Source: Methylotenera oryzisoli_B (GTDB lineage: Bacteria; Pseudomonadota; Gammaproteobacteria; Burkholderiales; Methylophilaceae). Taken from it: DNA of 64,000 nucleotides. The translations under genes and the position numbers were made by a program. The first letter of the stretch is position 1, and each line of letters starts with the position of its first letter. The stretch spans positions 1,616,807 to 1,680,806 of the forward strand of contig OZ277031.1 of assembly GCA_965613685.1 (NCBI GenBank), read 5' to 3'. Shown here one piece after another: positions 24,017 through 33,231 of the stretch. The notes under the pieces are model-generated. The model saw only the letters and a program-made list of their open reading frames with translations. It had not been told where the DNA came from and did not search any database.

Positions 24017-25444
24017 TTATCTAGGTAGCGTAGAACTGCCCATTAAGAACTCATCGACGGCACGCGCAGCCTGACGGCCTTCACGTATAGCCCAAACCAC
24101 CAGAGATTGACCACGGCGAACGTCGCCAGCAGCAAACACTTTGGCTTTGCTGGTTTTGTAACTGTCTAGGCCTTCGGTGCTGGCTTTGACATTGCCGCGG
24201 CTGTCTTTTTCTACGGCAAAGGCATCGAGTAATTTTTGTATGGGTGAAACAAAACCCATGGCCAATAAGACCAAATCGGCTTTGATGGTGAATTCGGTGT
24301 TAGGTACTTCTTGCATTTTGCCGGCTTGCCATTGCACTTTGGCGCCAGTCAACCCTACCACCTTACCATTTTCACCTAACAAGGCTTTAGTAGTAATAGA
24401 CCAATCGCGGTTTGCGCCTTCTTCATGCGAACTGGACGTGCGCATTTTTAAAGGCCAGTTTGGCCACACCATCTGCTTGTCTTCTTGCTCGGGTGGTTGA
24501 GGCATCAACTCAAACTGAGTGATGGAGGCTGCGCCATGACGATTGGATGTGCCTACGCAATCGGAGCCGGTATCGCCGCCGCCTATCACCACCACGTGTT
24601 TATTTGTCGCCATCACTTGATTGGGCACCGTGTCGCCAGCCACCACTTGATTTTGTGGGGTCAGGAAGTCCATCGCGTACATCACGCCGTCTAAATCGCG
24701 GCCTGTGACCGGTAGGTCACGTGGGTGCTCGGCACCGCCAGCTAAGATAACTGCATCAAATTCTGCCAGTAAATCATCGGCTTTTACGTTTTCACCTACG
24801 TGCTGATTCACGCGGAATTCCACGCCTTCAGCTTGCATCTGCGTCATGCGTCTGTCGATGTGTGTTTTTTCCATTTTAAAATCAGGAATACCGTAGCGTA
24901 ACAAGCCGCCAATACGGCTGTTTTTTTCCAAGACCACGACGCTATGACCCACTCGAGCTAATTGCTGCGCCGCCGCCATACCAGCTGGGCCGGAACCCAC
25001 GATGGCGATTTTTTTGCCGGTTTTATGGCTGGCAATTTGCGGTTTAACCCAATCGTTTTCCCAAGCTTTATCAATAATCGCGTGCTCTATGGATTTAATG
25101 CCCACCGCATCTGCATTGATGTTTAGCGTACAGGCTGCCTCACATGGGGCCGGGCAAATACGACCGGTAAATTCAGGAAAGTTATTGGTGCTGTGCAACA
25201 CATCAATCGCGGATTTCCAATCTTGCTGATATACCAGATCGTTGAAATCAGGAATGATGTTATTCACTGGGCAGCCGCTGGTGCAAAAAGGAATACCGCA
25301 ATCCATGCAACGCGCACCCTGTTGCTTGGCTTGATCGTCGCTCAAATGCAAAACAAATTCTTTGTAGTTTTTAACGCGCTCAACCACAGGCAGGTTTGCC
25401 TCGGTCAGCCTGTTGTATTCCATAAAACCCGTTACTTTGCCCAT
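24017..25444 (-). CDS. gltD: Glutamate synthase (NADPH), small subunit
   Basis: A 475-residue GltD, which passes electrons from NADPH to the large subunit to make glutamate from glutamine and 2-oxoglutarate. The N-terminal part has two [4Fe-4S] Cys groups (CMDCGIPFCTSGCPV and CPAPCEAAC), an FAD site GSGPAGMAAAQQLA and an NADPH site GGGDTGSDCVG. It follows gltB by 26 bp, as usual. Confidence 0.97.
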   Translation of the reverse strand: MGKVTGFMEYNRLTEANLPVVERVKNYKEFVLHLSDDQAKQQGARCMDCGIPFCTSGCPVNNIIPDFNDLVYQQDWKSAIDVLHSTNNFPEFTGRICPAPCEAACTLNINADAVGIKSIEHAIIDKAWENDWVKPQIASHKTGKKIAIVGSGPAGMAAAQQLARVGHSVVVLEKNSRIGGLLRYGIPDFKMEKTHIDRRMTQMQAEGVEFRVNQHVGENVKADDLLAEFDAVILAGGAEHPRDLPVTGRDLDGVMYAMDFLTPQNQVVAGDTVPNQVMATNKHVVVIGGGDTGSDCVGTSNRHGAASITQFELMPQPPEQEDKQMVWPNWPLKMRTSSSHEEGANRDWSITTKALLGENGKVVGLTGAKVQWQAGKMQEVPNTEFTIKADLVLLAMGFVSPIQKLLDAFAVEKDSRGNVKASTEGLDSYKTSKAKVFAAGDVRRGQSLVVWAIREGRQAARAVDEFLMGSSTLPR

Positions 25445-25470
25445 ACTAAAACCTTTATCCTATTATGCTT

Positions 25471-28400
25471 TTATGCGGCTTGTTTTGCCGTTGCGGCAGC
25501 CAATTCGGTCAATGCGCGTTTGTATTCAATCGGCATGACTTTTACAAATTTGCTTCTTGATGCAGCCCAATCGGCCAACAAGGCTTGGGCTCGCAGACTA
25601 CCGGTATAGTTCGCATGCTTTTCTATCAGCGTTTTGAGTGTGACTTCGTCTGGCTGATTTAAATGCTGCACTTTACCCACAGCGGCATCGGCCGCTTCCA
25701 CTTTTTCTAAGGCGACCATGCTCATGTTGCAACGTTTAGCAAACAAGCCGTCTTCGTCATAGACATAAGCCACGCCGCCACTCATGCCGGCGGCAAAGTT
25801 TTGACCGGTGACGCCCAATACCACAACGGTACCGCCAGTCATGTATTCGCAGCCGTGGTTACCCACGCCTTCGACCACGGCCGTGGCGCCCGAATTGCGC
25901 ACACAGAAACGCTCACCGGCCACGCCTCTGAAATAGCTTTCACCGGTAGTCGCGCCGTACATGACGGTGTTACCGACTATGATGTTTTCATGCGCTAGGC
26001 CACCAAAGGCGAACGGCGGTTTAATGATGATGCGTCCGCCGCATAAGCCTTTTCCGACGTAGTCGTTGCCTTCGCCGCTTAATTCAAAGGTGATGCCTTT
26101 GGCTAAGAAAGCAGCAAAGCTTTGGCCCGAGGTGCCGTTAAAATTGATGTGTATGCTGTCATCTGGCAAACCGGCGTGACCAAAACGGGTGGCAATTTGA
26201 TTAGACAACATGGTGCCTACCGTGCGGTTGGTATTGGAGATTGCCACGTCCAACACGACTTTTTTACCGTCTTCCAATGCTGGCTTGGCCATGGCCACCA
26301 GCTTATTGTCTAACGCATGGATTAAGCCGTGATCTTGCACATCATTGTGTTTACGTGATACGTCTGCTGGCATGACTGGCAAATGGAACACTTTGCTGAA
26401 ATCCAGGCCGTTGATTTTCCAGTGCTCGATACCGGCTTGCATGTCCAGCAAATCGGCGCGGCCGATTAAATCATCAAACTTCGCCACGCCAATAGAGGCC
26501 ATCAATTCACGCACTTCTTCAGCCACAAAGAAGAAGTAATTCACCACGTGCTCAGGCTGTCCAGTAAAGCGTTTACGCAATTCTGGGTCTTGCGTGGCCA
26601 CACCAACCGGGCAAGTATTCAAATGGCATTTACGCATCATGATGCAGCCTTCTACCACTAGCGGTGCGGTGGCAAAACCAAACTCGTCAGCCCCTAGCAA
26701 GGCGCCTATGACCACGTCGCGGCCGGTTTTAATTTGACCGTCTACCTGCAAAATCACGCGGCCGCGTAATTGATTGAGCACCAAGGTTTGCTGTGTTTCA
26801 GCCAACCCTATTTCCCACGGTCCACCGGCATGCTTCACCGATGAAATTGGCGATGCGCCGGTGCCGCCGTCATGACCCGCAATCACAATGTGATCCGATT
26901 TGGCTTTGGCCACACCGGCCGCTACCGTACCCACACCGGTTTCAGCGACTAATTTGACGGAAATGGATGCTTTAGGATTGGCATTTTTAAGGTCGTGTAT
27001 CAGTTGCGCCAAATCTTCAATCGAATAAATATCGTGGTGCGGTGGCGGTGAAATCAAACCCACGCCTGGCACAGAGAAACGCAATTTAGCAATGTACTCG
27101 CTGACTTTATGGCCAGGTAATTGGCCGCCTTCACCAGGTTTAGCACCTTGCGCCATTTTGATTTGTATCTGATCGGCGGAAGCCAAGTATTCGGCCGTCA
27201 CACCAAAGCGACCAGACGCCACTTGTTTGATGCTAGAGCGCATGGAATCGCCGGCTTGCAAGGCGATGTCTTTGACTATTCTGTCGCTGCCTATGACATT
27301 GGCCATGGTGGTGGCACTGGCTACTGGGATAAAACGCTTAGCGTCTTCGCCGCCTTCCCCGGTGTTGGATTTACCGCCTATGCGGTTCATGGCAATCGCC
27401 AAGGTCGCATGCGCCTCAGTCGAAATGGAGCCCAATGACATGGCACCAGTAGCAAAGCGTTTGACGATCTCTTTCGCCGGTTCAACTTTGTCCAAAGGAA
27501 TCGCCGCGCCCACCGATTTAATTTCAAACAAACCGCGCAAGGTCATGTGACGACGCGTTTGATCGTTGATTAATTGGGCGTATTCTTTGTAAGTGTCCGC
27601 TGAATTAGTGCGAGTGGCATGTTGCAATTTAGCAATCGAATCCGGCGTCCACATGTGCTCTTCACCGCGCACGCGGAAAGCATACTCGCCACCGGCATCT
27701 AAATGTTTAGCCAATACTGGGTCGTCGCCAAAAGCTGCCGTATGCAAGCGCTCGGCTTCTTCCGCCACTTGCGCCAAACCTATGCCTTCGATGTTGGTGG
27801 TGGTGCCGGTGAAGTATTGATTAACAAAGGCGCTGTTTAGGCCAATGGCTTCAAATATTTGTGCGCCACAGTAAGATTGGTAAGTGGAAATACCCATTTT
27901 AGACATGACTTTATACAAGCCTTTGCCTACCGCCTTAACAAACTTTTTAGCCGCTTCGTGGCTATCTTTAACGTCCATGTGCTTGATGGTTTCAAACGCT
28001 AACCAAGGGCAAACCGCTTCCGCGCCGTAACCGGCCAATAAGGCAAAGTGGTGCACTTCGCGCGCCGATCCGGTGTCAACAACCAAGCCTGCGCTGGTGC
28101 GTAAACCGGTTTTTACCAAATGCTCGTGGGTGGCTGAACAAGCTAATAAAGCTGGGATCGCCATGCGATCGGCACTCACGCCTCGATCAGACAGAATCAA
28201 AATGTTGAAGCCATCTTGCACGGCTTTTTCTGCCGCACTGGTAATGGCGGCCACGGCTTTAGCCATGCCAGCCTTACCCTGTGATAGCGGATACGTGATG
28301 TCCAATACGATGGATTTATATTGGTTCTGCGTGAAGGTCGCGATGGCTTTTAATTGCGCCAGCTCGTCCAAGGTTAAGACCGGTTGCGCGGCTTCCAATC

Positions 28401-30111
28401 GCATAGGCGGGTAGTCTACGTCCACCCCTAATAAATTGGGTTTAGGACCGATAAAGGTCACCAAAGACATCACCAACTCTTCACGAATCGGATCAATAGG
28501 CGGGTTGGTCACTTGCGCGAACAACTGTTTGAAATAGTTATAGAGTAATTTTGGTTTAACCGACAACACCGGTAAAGCCGCATCGTTACCCATGGAACCC
28601 GAGCCTTCTTCGCCATTTTCCACCATGGGCTGCATAACGAATTTGATGTCTTCTTGGGTGTAACCAAAGGCCTGTTGGGTATCCAACAAATTGGCTGCCA
28701 TGGCTAATTCGGCGTCAACTTTTGGCATGTCGCTTAAGAAGTAACGCGTTTTTTCTAGCCATTGCTTGTAAGGTTTGGCCGTTGCTAAGGCATTTTTGAC
28801 TTCAGCATCGCCTATGATGCGACCTTGCTCCATGTCGATTAACAACATTTTGCCTGGCTCTAAGCGCCATTTTTTTACGATTTTTTCTTGCGGGAAAGTC
28901 AGCACGCCCATTTCCGAGGCCATCATCACCAAATCGTCATCGGTCACTAGGTAACGCGCAGGACGCAAACCGTTGCGATCCAAAGTGGCGCCTATCATGC
29001 GGCCATCGGTGAAGGCGACGGCGGCTGGGCCATCCCATGGCTCCATCAAAGCAGCATGGTATTCGTAAAAAGCACGGCGCTCTTGATCCATCAAACTGTT
29101 GTTGCTCCAGGCTTCTGGAATCAGCATCATCATGGCATGCGGCAAGGAATAACCGCCGGCCACTAGCAACTCTAAGCAGTTATCAAAACAGGCAGAATCG
29201 GACTGGCCGTCCACGATCAATGGCCACAACTTTTCTAAATCTTCACCTATCACGCTGGACTTCATGGTTTCGTGACGCGCCGCCATCCAATTGACGTTAC
29301 CTTGCACGGTATTGATTTCGCCGTTGTGCGCAATCATGCGGAAAGGGTGCGCTAAATCCCAGGCAGGGAAGGTATTGGTGGAAAAGCGTTGGTGCACTAA
29401 GGCTAAAGCCGACACCAATGTTTCGTCGTTTAAATCTTGGTAATACACGCCCACTTCATTGGCCAGCAACATGCCTTTGTAGACGATGGTACGAGAGGAT
29501 AAGGAAGGGATGTAAAAGGTGGCTTTGTCTTGCAAATTAAGCGCACGAACCGCGTGCTCAATGCGCTTACGGATGACAAACAATTTACGCTCAAACACCG
29601 TTTGATCAGCGTCCGTAGCACCTATGATTAACTGGCGCATAGTCGGTTCAACATCACGTGCTGCTTGGGCTATGTTGCTGTTGTTGACCGGCGTATCGCG
29701 CCAGCCTAGTAAGTTTTGTTTTTCTTCTGCGACTATCTTGGCGATCAGGCTGACGCAGGCCTGACAGTTTTCCGCTGCTTGCGGTAAGAACACGTTAGCC
29801 ACGGCGTATTGGCCAGCTGCTGGCAAAGTAATGCCTAATTTAGCGGCTTCTTTGCGCATGAAGGCATCGGGCATTTGCATGAGCAAACCAGCGCCATCAC
29901 CTAATTTTGGATCGTAGCCAGTCGCGCCACGGTGCGTCAGGTTGGTTAATAACTCCAAGCCTTTTTGCACGATATCGTGGGATTTTTTGCCTTTAATGTG
30001 CGCCACAAATCCAACGCCACAAGCATCACGCTCGTTAGTCGGATTGTATAAACCTTGCTGCGCTGGCTTGCCTGAATTGACGTGGATTGCCTTACTTAAA
30101 CCTGATGCCAT
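25471..30111 (-). CDS. gltB: Glutamate synthase (NADPH), large subunit
   Basis: A 1546-residue GltB, full length with no break. The N-terminal glutaminase (class II amidotransferase) begins at Cys31 (RDACGVGFVAH) after a propeptide that is removed. A central domain, the FMN-binding synthase domain (GGKSNTGEGGEDAKR, then HDGGTGASP) and the [3Fe-4S] Cys set CIMMRKCHLNTCPVG follow. The C-terminal GXGXG beta-helix domain ends the protein. It is co-transcribed with gltD. Central enzyme of nitrogen assimilation. Confidence 0.98.
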   Translation of the reverse strand: MASGLSKAIHVNSGKPAQQGLYNPTNERDACGVGFVAHIKGKKSHDIVQKGLELLTNLTHRGATGYDPKLGDGAGLLMQMPDAFMRKEAAKLGITLPAAGQYAVANVFLPQAAENCQACVSLIAKIVAEEKQNLLGWRDTPVNNSNIAQAARDVEPTMRQLIIGATDADQTVFERKLFVIRKRIEHAVRALNLQDKATFYIPSLSSRTIVYKGMLLANEVGVYYQDLNDETLVSALALVHQRFSTNTFPAWDLAHPFRMIAHNGEINTVQGNVNWMAARHETMKSSVIGEDLEKLWPLIVDGQSDSACFDNCLELLVAGGYSLPHAMMMLIPEAWSNNSLMDQERRAFYEYHAALMEPWDGPAAVAFTDGRMIGATLDRNGLRPARYLVTDDDLVMMASEMGVLTFPQEKIVKKWRLEPGKMLLIDMEQGRIIGDAEVKNALATAKPYKQWLEKTRYFLSDMPKVDAELAMAANLLDTQQAFGYTQEDIKFVMQPMVENGEEGSGSMGNDAALPVLSVKPKLLYNYFKQLFAQVTNPPIDPIREELVMSLVTFIGPKPNLLGVDVDYPPMRLEAAQPVLTLDELAQLKAIATFTQNQYKSIVLDITYPLSQGKAGMAKAVAAITSAAEKAVQDGFNILILSDRGVSADRMAIPALLACSATHEHLVKTGLRTSAGLVVDTGSAREVHHFALLAGYGAEAVCPWLAFETIKHMDVKDSHEAAKKFVKAVGKGLYKVMSKMGISTYQSYCGAQIFEAIGLNSAFVNQYFTGTTTNIEGIGLAQVAEEAERLHTAAFGDDPVLAKHLDAGGEYAFRVRGEEHMWTPDSIAKLQHATRTNSADTYKEYAQLINDQTRRHMTLRGLFEIKSVGAAIPLDKVEPAKEIVKRFATGAMSLGSISTEAHATLAIAMNRIGGKSNTGEGGEDAKRFIPVASATTMANVIGSDRIVKDIALQAGDSMRSSIKQVASGRFGVTAEYLASADQIQIKMAQGAKPGEGGQLPGHKVSEYIAKLRFSVPGVGLISPPPHHDIYSIEDLAQLIHDLKNANPKASISVKLVAETGVGTVAAGVAKAKSDHIVIAGHDGGTGASPISSVKHAGGPWEIGLAETQQTLVLNQLRGRVILQVDGQIKTGRDVVIGALLGADEFGFATAPLVVEGCIMMRKCHLNTCPVGVATQDPELRKRFTGQPEHVVNYFFFVAEEVRELMASIGVAKFDDLIGRADLLDMQAGIEHWKINGLDFSKVFHLPVMPADVSRKHNDVQDHGLIHALDNKLVAMAKPALEDGKKVVLDVAISNTNRTVGTMLSNQIATRFGHAGLPDDSIHINFNGTSGQSFAAFLAKGITFELSGEGNDYVGKGLCGGRIIIKPPFAFGGLAHENIIVGNTVMYGATTGESYFRGVAGERFCVRNSGATAVVEGVGNHGCEYMTGGTVVVLGVTGQNFAAGMSGGVAYVYDEDGLFAKRCNMSMVALEKVEAADAAVGKVQHLNQPDEVTLKTLIEKHANYTGSLRAQALLADWAASRSKFVKVMPIEYKRALTELAAATAKQAA

Positions 30112-30249
30112 ATTATCTAATCACAAAACATTTAGAGGAACCCTAAAGTTTACCGTTAAATGCCTATCTGTTCAATAAGATACCGCTTAAAGTTACAGAA
30201 TAATTAAGCTGGCCGCCTTTAAATAAGCCAAACATTGCATGGCCGACAG

Positions 30250-31530
30250 CTAAAGTGATGCAAAGGCTTTTCTAGCGGCCGCTAAAGTAAGCGCGATGTC
30301 TTCGTCGGTGTGCGCGGCCGAAACAAAGCCGGCTTCAAAAGCCGACGGCCCTAGGTAGACGCCGCTGTCTAACATACTGTGGAAAAAGCGGTTGAAGTGC
30401 TCTTTGTTGGATTGCATGATTTCATGGTAACTGCTGGGGCAGTGCTGACTAAAATACAAACCAAACATGCCACCGACATTTTGCGCATTAAAAATCACGC
30501 CAGCCTCAGCGGCCGCGGCTTTTAAGCCCTCCACTAATTTTGCCGTTTGGGCGGCCAATTTGCTGTGGAAGTTAGGCGCTTGTATGAGTTGCAAGGTTTT
30601 TAAACCAGCGGTAACGGCAATCGGATTGCCAGACAAGGTCCCCGCCTGATAGACCTTGCCCACCGGCGCCAAGCATTGCATGATGTCTTTACGGCCACCA
30701 AATGCCCCAACCGGTAAACCGCCACCGATCACCTTACCTAAAGTGGTCATGTCTGGCTTGATGTTGTAAAGCGCTTGTGCCCCACCCAAATGCACCCTAA
30801 AACCGGTCATCACTTCATCAAAAATCAACACGGCACCGTGCTTAGTGCAAAGCTCCCTAAGCGTTTGTAAAAAGGCTTGGTGCGGCACTATCAAATTCAT
30901 GTTGCCCACCACGGGCTCAATAATGACGCAGGCAATTTCATCGCCCACTTGCGCAAACAAATCTTCCAATGCCTGACTGTTGTTGTACTCTAAAGTCAAA
31001 GTATGCGCCGCGACACTGGCTGGCACGCCACCCGAATCGGGCTCGCCAAAGGTCAGCAAACCGGAACCGGCTTTCACCAGCAATCCATCAGAATGGCCGT
31101 GGTAACAACCCTCGAATTTAACGATCTTGTCCCGGCCAGTAAACCCGCGTGCGGTTCGTATCGCACTCATGGTCGCCTCGGTGCCACTGCTATTTAGGCG
31201 CACCTGCTCCATGCTGGGCATTAATTTATTAATTAACTGGGCCATCTCCAGCTCTAAACCGGTTGGCGCACCAAACGACAAGCTGTTTTCGGCGGCAGCC
31301 TGCACGGCTTGGATCACTTCAGGATGCGCATGACCGACTATCATCGGGCCCCAGGAATTGATGTAATCGATGTACTCTTTACCGTCCACGTCCCACAATC
31401 TAGAGCCCAAGCCTTTTTTAAAGAAAACCGGCGTGCCGCCTACGCTGCGAAAAGCCCGGACCGGCGAATTCACCCCACCCGGAATCAGCCGTTGGGATTG
31501 TTCAAATAAGGTTTGGTTAGTGGATGTCAT
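30250..31530 (-). CDS. hemL: Glutamate-1-semialdehyde 2,1-aminomutase
   Basis: A 426-residue PLP enzyme that makes 5-aminolevulinate for heme, the C5 pathway. It has LFEQSQRLIPGGVNSPVRAF at the N-terminus, the conserved NSSGTEA and YHGHSDG, IFDEVMTGFR, and the PLP lysine in TTLGKVIGGG (about residue 265). It is 9 bp from thiE and separated from gltB by about 140 bp without a clear signal. Confidence 0.97.
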   Translation of the reverse strand: MTSTNQTLFEQSQRLIPGGVNSPVRAFRSVGGTPVFFKKGLGSRLWDVDGKEYIDYINSWGPMIVGHAHPEVIQAVQAAAENSLSFGAPTGLELEMAQLINKLMPSMEQVRLNSSGTEATMSAIRTARGFTGRDKIVKFEGCYHGHSDGLLVKAGSGLLTFGEPDSGGVPASVAAHTLTLEYNNSQALEDLFAQVGDEIACVIIEPVVGNMNLIVPHQAFLQTLRELCTKHGAVLIFDEVMTGFRVHLGGAQALYNIKPDMTTLGKVIGGGLPVGAFGGRKDIMQCLAPVGKVYQAGTLSGNPIAVTAGLKTLQLIQAPNFHSKLAAQTAKLVEGLKAAAAEAGVIFNAQNVGGMFGLYFSQHCPSSYHEIMQSNKEHFNRFFHSMLDSGVYLGPSAFEAGFVSAAHTDEDIALTLAAARKAFASL

Positions 31531-31539
31531 GGTTGAGCC

Positions 31540-32160
31540 TTACGCTTGGTTGCTAAATAATTGAGTGAATTTTTGTGCGCTTAATTTTACGTCATCTGCA
31601 TTAAAAATGGCATGGATTACCGCTACCGAACTGGCTCCCGCGGCTATCGCCTGCCCTGCGTTAGCCAAGTTAATGCCGCCTATGGCGACAACTGGAATGC
31701 TTAACTGCGCCTTAGCCAATTCAAACAAACTTAAATCGGCAACCGGCGCATTGGGTTTGGTGCTGGAGGCAAAACAAGCCCCAAAAGCCACGTAATCCAC
31801 CCCGGCCTTGGCCGCAGCCAAAGCCAAATCCCATCGGTTGTAGCAGGAGGCGCCGAGTAATTTACCTTTACCTATTTTGCTGCGAATTTCCGCTAAATTG
31901 CCGTCATCGGCGCCTATGTGCACGCCATCTGCATCTAAAGTTAAGCAGAGCTTTACCGAATCATTGATAATAAAAGGCACCCTATACTGCCGACACAAAG
32001 GCAAAATGGCCCGCGCCTGCTGCGTTTGCAATGGGTAATCGGCTAGTTTATTTCGGTATTGCAAGACGCTGATGCCGCCTTGCAAGGCCAAAGCCACTTT
32101 TGTCAGCAATAGCTCGGTATTGGTTTCATCCGGCGTAATGGCATACAAGCCTTTTATCAT
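31540..32160 (-). CDS. thiE: Thiamine phosphate synthase
   Basis: A 206-residue TIM-barrel enzyme that joins HMP-PP and thiazole phosphate. Motifs are LQYRNK, FIINDSVKLCLTLDADGVHIG, LLGASCYN, YVAFGACFASSTK and VAIGGINLANA. It lies between thiD (15 bp upstream) and hemL (9 bp downstream), all on one strand. No TPP riboswitch is visible upstream of thiD. Confidence 0.95.
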   Translation of the reverse strand: MIKGLYAITPDETNTELLLTKVALALQGGISVLQYRNKLADYPLQTQQARAILPLCRQYRVPFIINDSVKLCLTLDADGVHIGADDGNLAEIRSKIGKGKLLGASCYNRWDLALAAAKAGVDYVAFGACFASSTKPNAPVADLSLFELAKAQLSIPVVAIGGINLANAGQAIAAGASSVAVIHAIFNADDVKLSAQKFTQLFSNQA

Positions 32161-32175
32161 GAGAGGCGCGCTGTT

Positions 32176-33036
32176 TTAATGGCTTTTACTGGAGGCTTCG
32201 CCGCTGTTAACCACGGCATCTTCTTCATCGCGCGCCCAAAACATGCGATCGGGTATGAACTGGCCCATGCCTGGCCTAAAACCGTGTTTTAGGGTTTGCC
32301 AAGTAAATTCTTGCGCCTCGGCAACGGCGTCTTCCATGCTTAAGCCGTGCGCCATGCAGGCGGCAATGGCGCTGGTCATGGTGCAACCCGAGCCATGGTA
32401 ATTACCAGGCAAGCGCTCCCATTTATAGGCTTTAATCAATTTGTTGTCACCGTACAAGGTGTTGGTCACCTCTAGCGTGCGCTCGTGGGTGCCGGTGATT
32501 AACACGTACTCACTGCCCATGGCTAAAAGCCGCGCGGCACTTTCATCCAGCGAGGTCAACGCCACCTCATCGCTGTCGTCAGCAAAAGCAAAACGGCGAG
32601 CTTCCAAACTATTTGGGGTAATCAAGGTGGCTTGCGGAAAGAGCAGCTCTATCATGGCGTCCATCATGTCATCGTTGCTTAAATCGTCACCGCGACCCGA
32701 GCTTAAAATGGGGTCGATTAACAAAGGCACATCGGGATAGTCGGCCATGATTTCGGCTATCACGGCGACGTTTTCAACTGAGCCCAATATGCCTAACTTA
32801 AACGCCGATACTTGCACGTCTTCTAGGATAGCTCGCGCCTGATCGTTGACCCAATCGGCATCCATGGCCAACACGCTGTCTACACCGCGGGTGTCTTGCA
32901 CAGTAATGGCCGTGACCACCGACAAGGGGTGGCAACCTATGCTGGCAAAAGTTAGGATGTCCGCCTGCAAGCCTGCCCCGCCACTTGGGTCGGTGCCGGC
33001 AAAGGTGAGTACTGATGGTGGTGCTTGGTTGGCCAT
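32176..33036 (-). CDS. thiD: Hydroxymethylpyrimidine (phosphate) kinase
   Basis: A 286-residue ribokinase-fold kinase that phosphorylates HMP and HMP-P for thiamine. GTDPSGGAGLQADI lies at the N-terminus, VIDP-type substrate loops in the middle (LLIDPILSSGRG), and the anion hole GSGCTMTSAIA near residue 220. First gene of the thiD-thiE-hemL run. Confidence 0.94.
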   Translation of the reverse strand: MANQAPPSVLTFAGTDPSGGAGLQADILTFASIGCHPLSVVTAITVQDTRGVDSVLAMDADWVNDQARAILEDVQVSAFKLGILGSVENVAVIAEIMADYPDVPLLIDPILSSGRGDDLSNDDMMDAMIELLFPQATLITPNSLEARRFAFADDSDEVALTSLDESAARLLAMGSEYVLITGTHERTLEVTNTLYGDNKLIKAYKWERLPGNYHGSGCTMTSAIAACMAHGLSMEDAVAEAQEFTWQTLKHGFRPGMGQFIPDRMFWARDEEDAVVNSGEASSKSH

Positions 33037-33062
33037 ATAGTCGTAAGCTTTTAATTAGTCGA

Positions 33063-33136
33063 TGGAGCGGGCGATGGGAATCGAACCCACGGCACTAGCT
33101 TGGGAAGCTAGGGTATTACCATTATACGACGCCCGC
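33063..33136 (-). tRNA. tRNA-Gly(CCC)
   Basis: Acceptor GCGGGCG/CGCCCGC, anticodon stem CTAGC/GCTAG with loop TTCCCAA (anticodon CCC), T arm GTGGG-TTCGATT-CCCAT, and encoded CCA. The nuclease-helicase gene lies upstream of it, starting 95 bp to the right. Confidence 0.93.
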
Positions 33137-33231
33137 CTAATGCGTCATTTTACTGCATTTTGCTTGGACGCTGTGCGAGGTGGTTTTTAATTACATTGTC
33201 TTTAGATGCCACTAAAAATATTTAGTAGTTT

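Noticed and set aside
33037..33231. TPP riboswitch upstream of thiD
   Set aside because: The space is taken up by tRNA-Gly, and no TPP-box consensus was seen.
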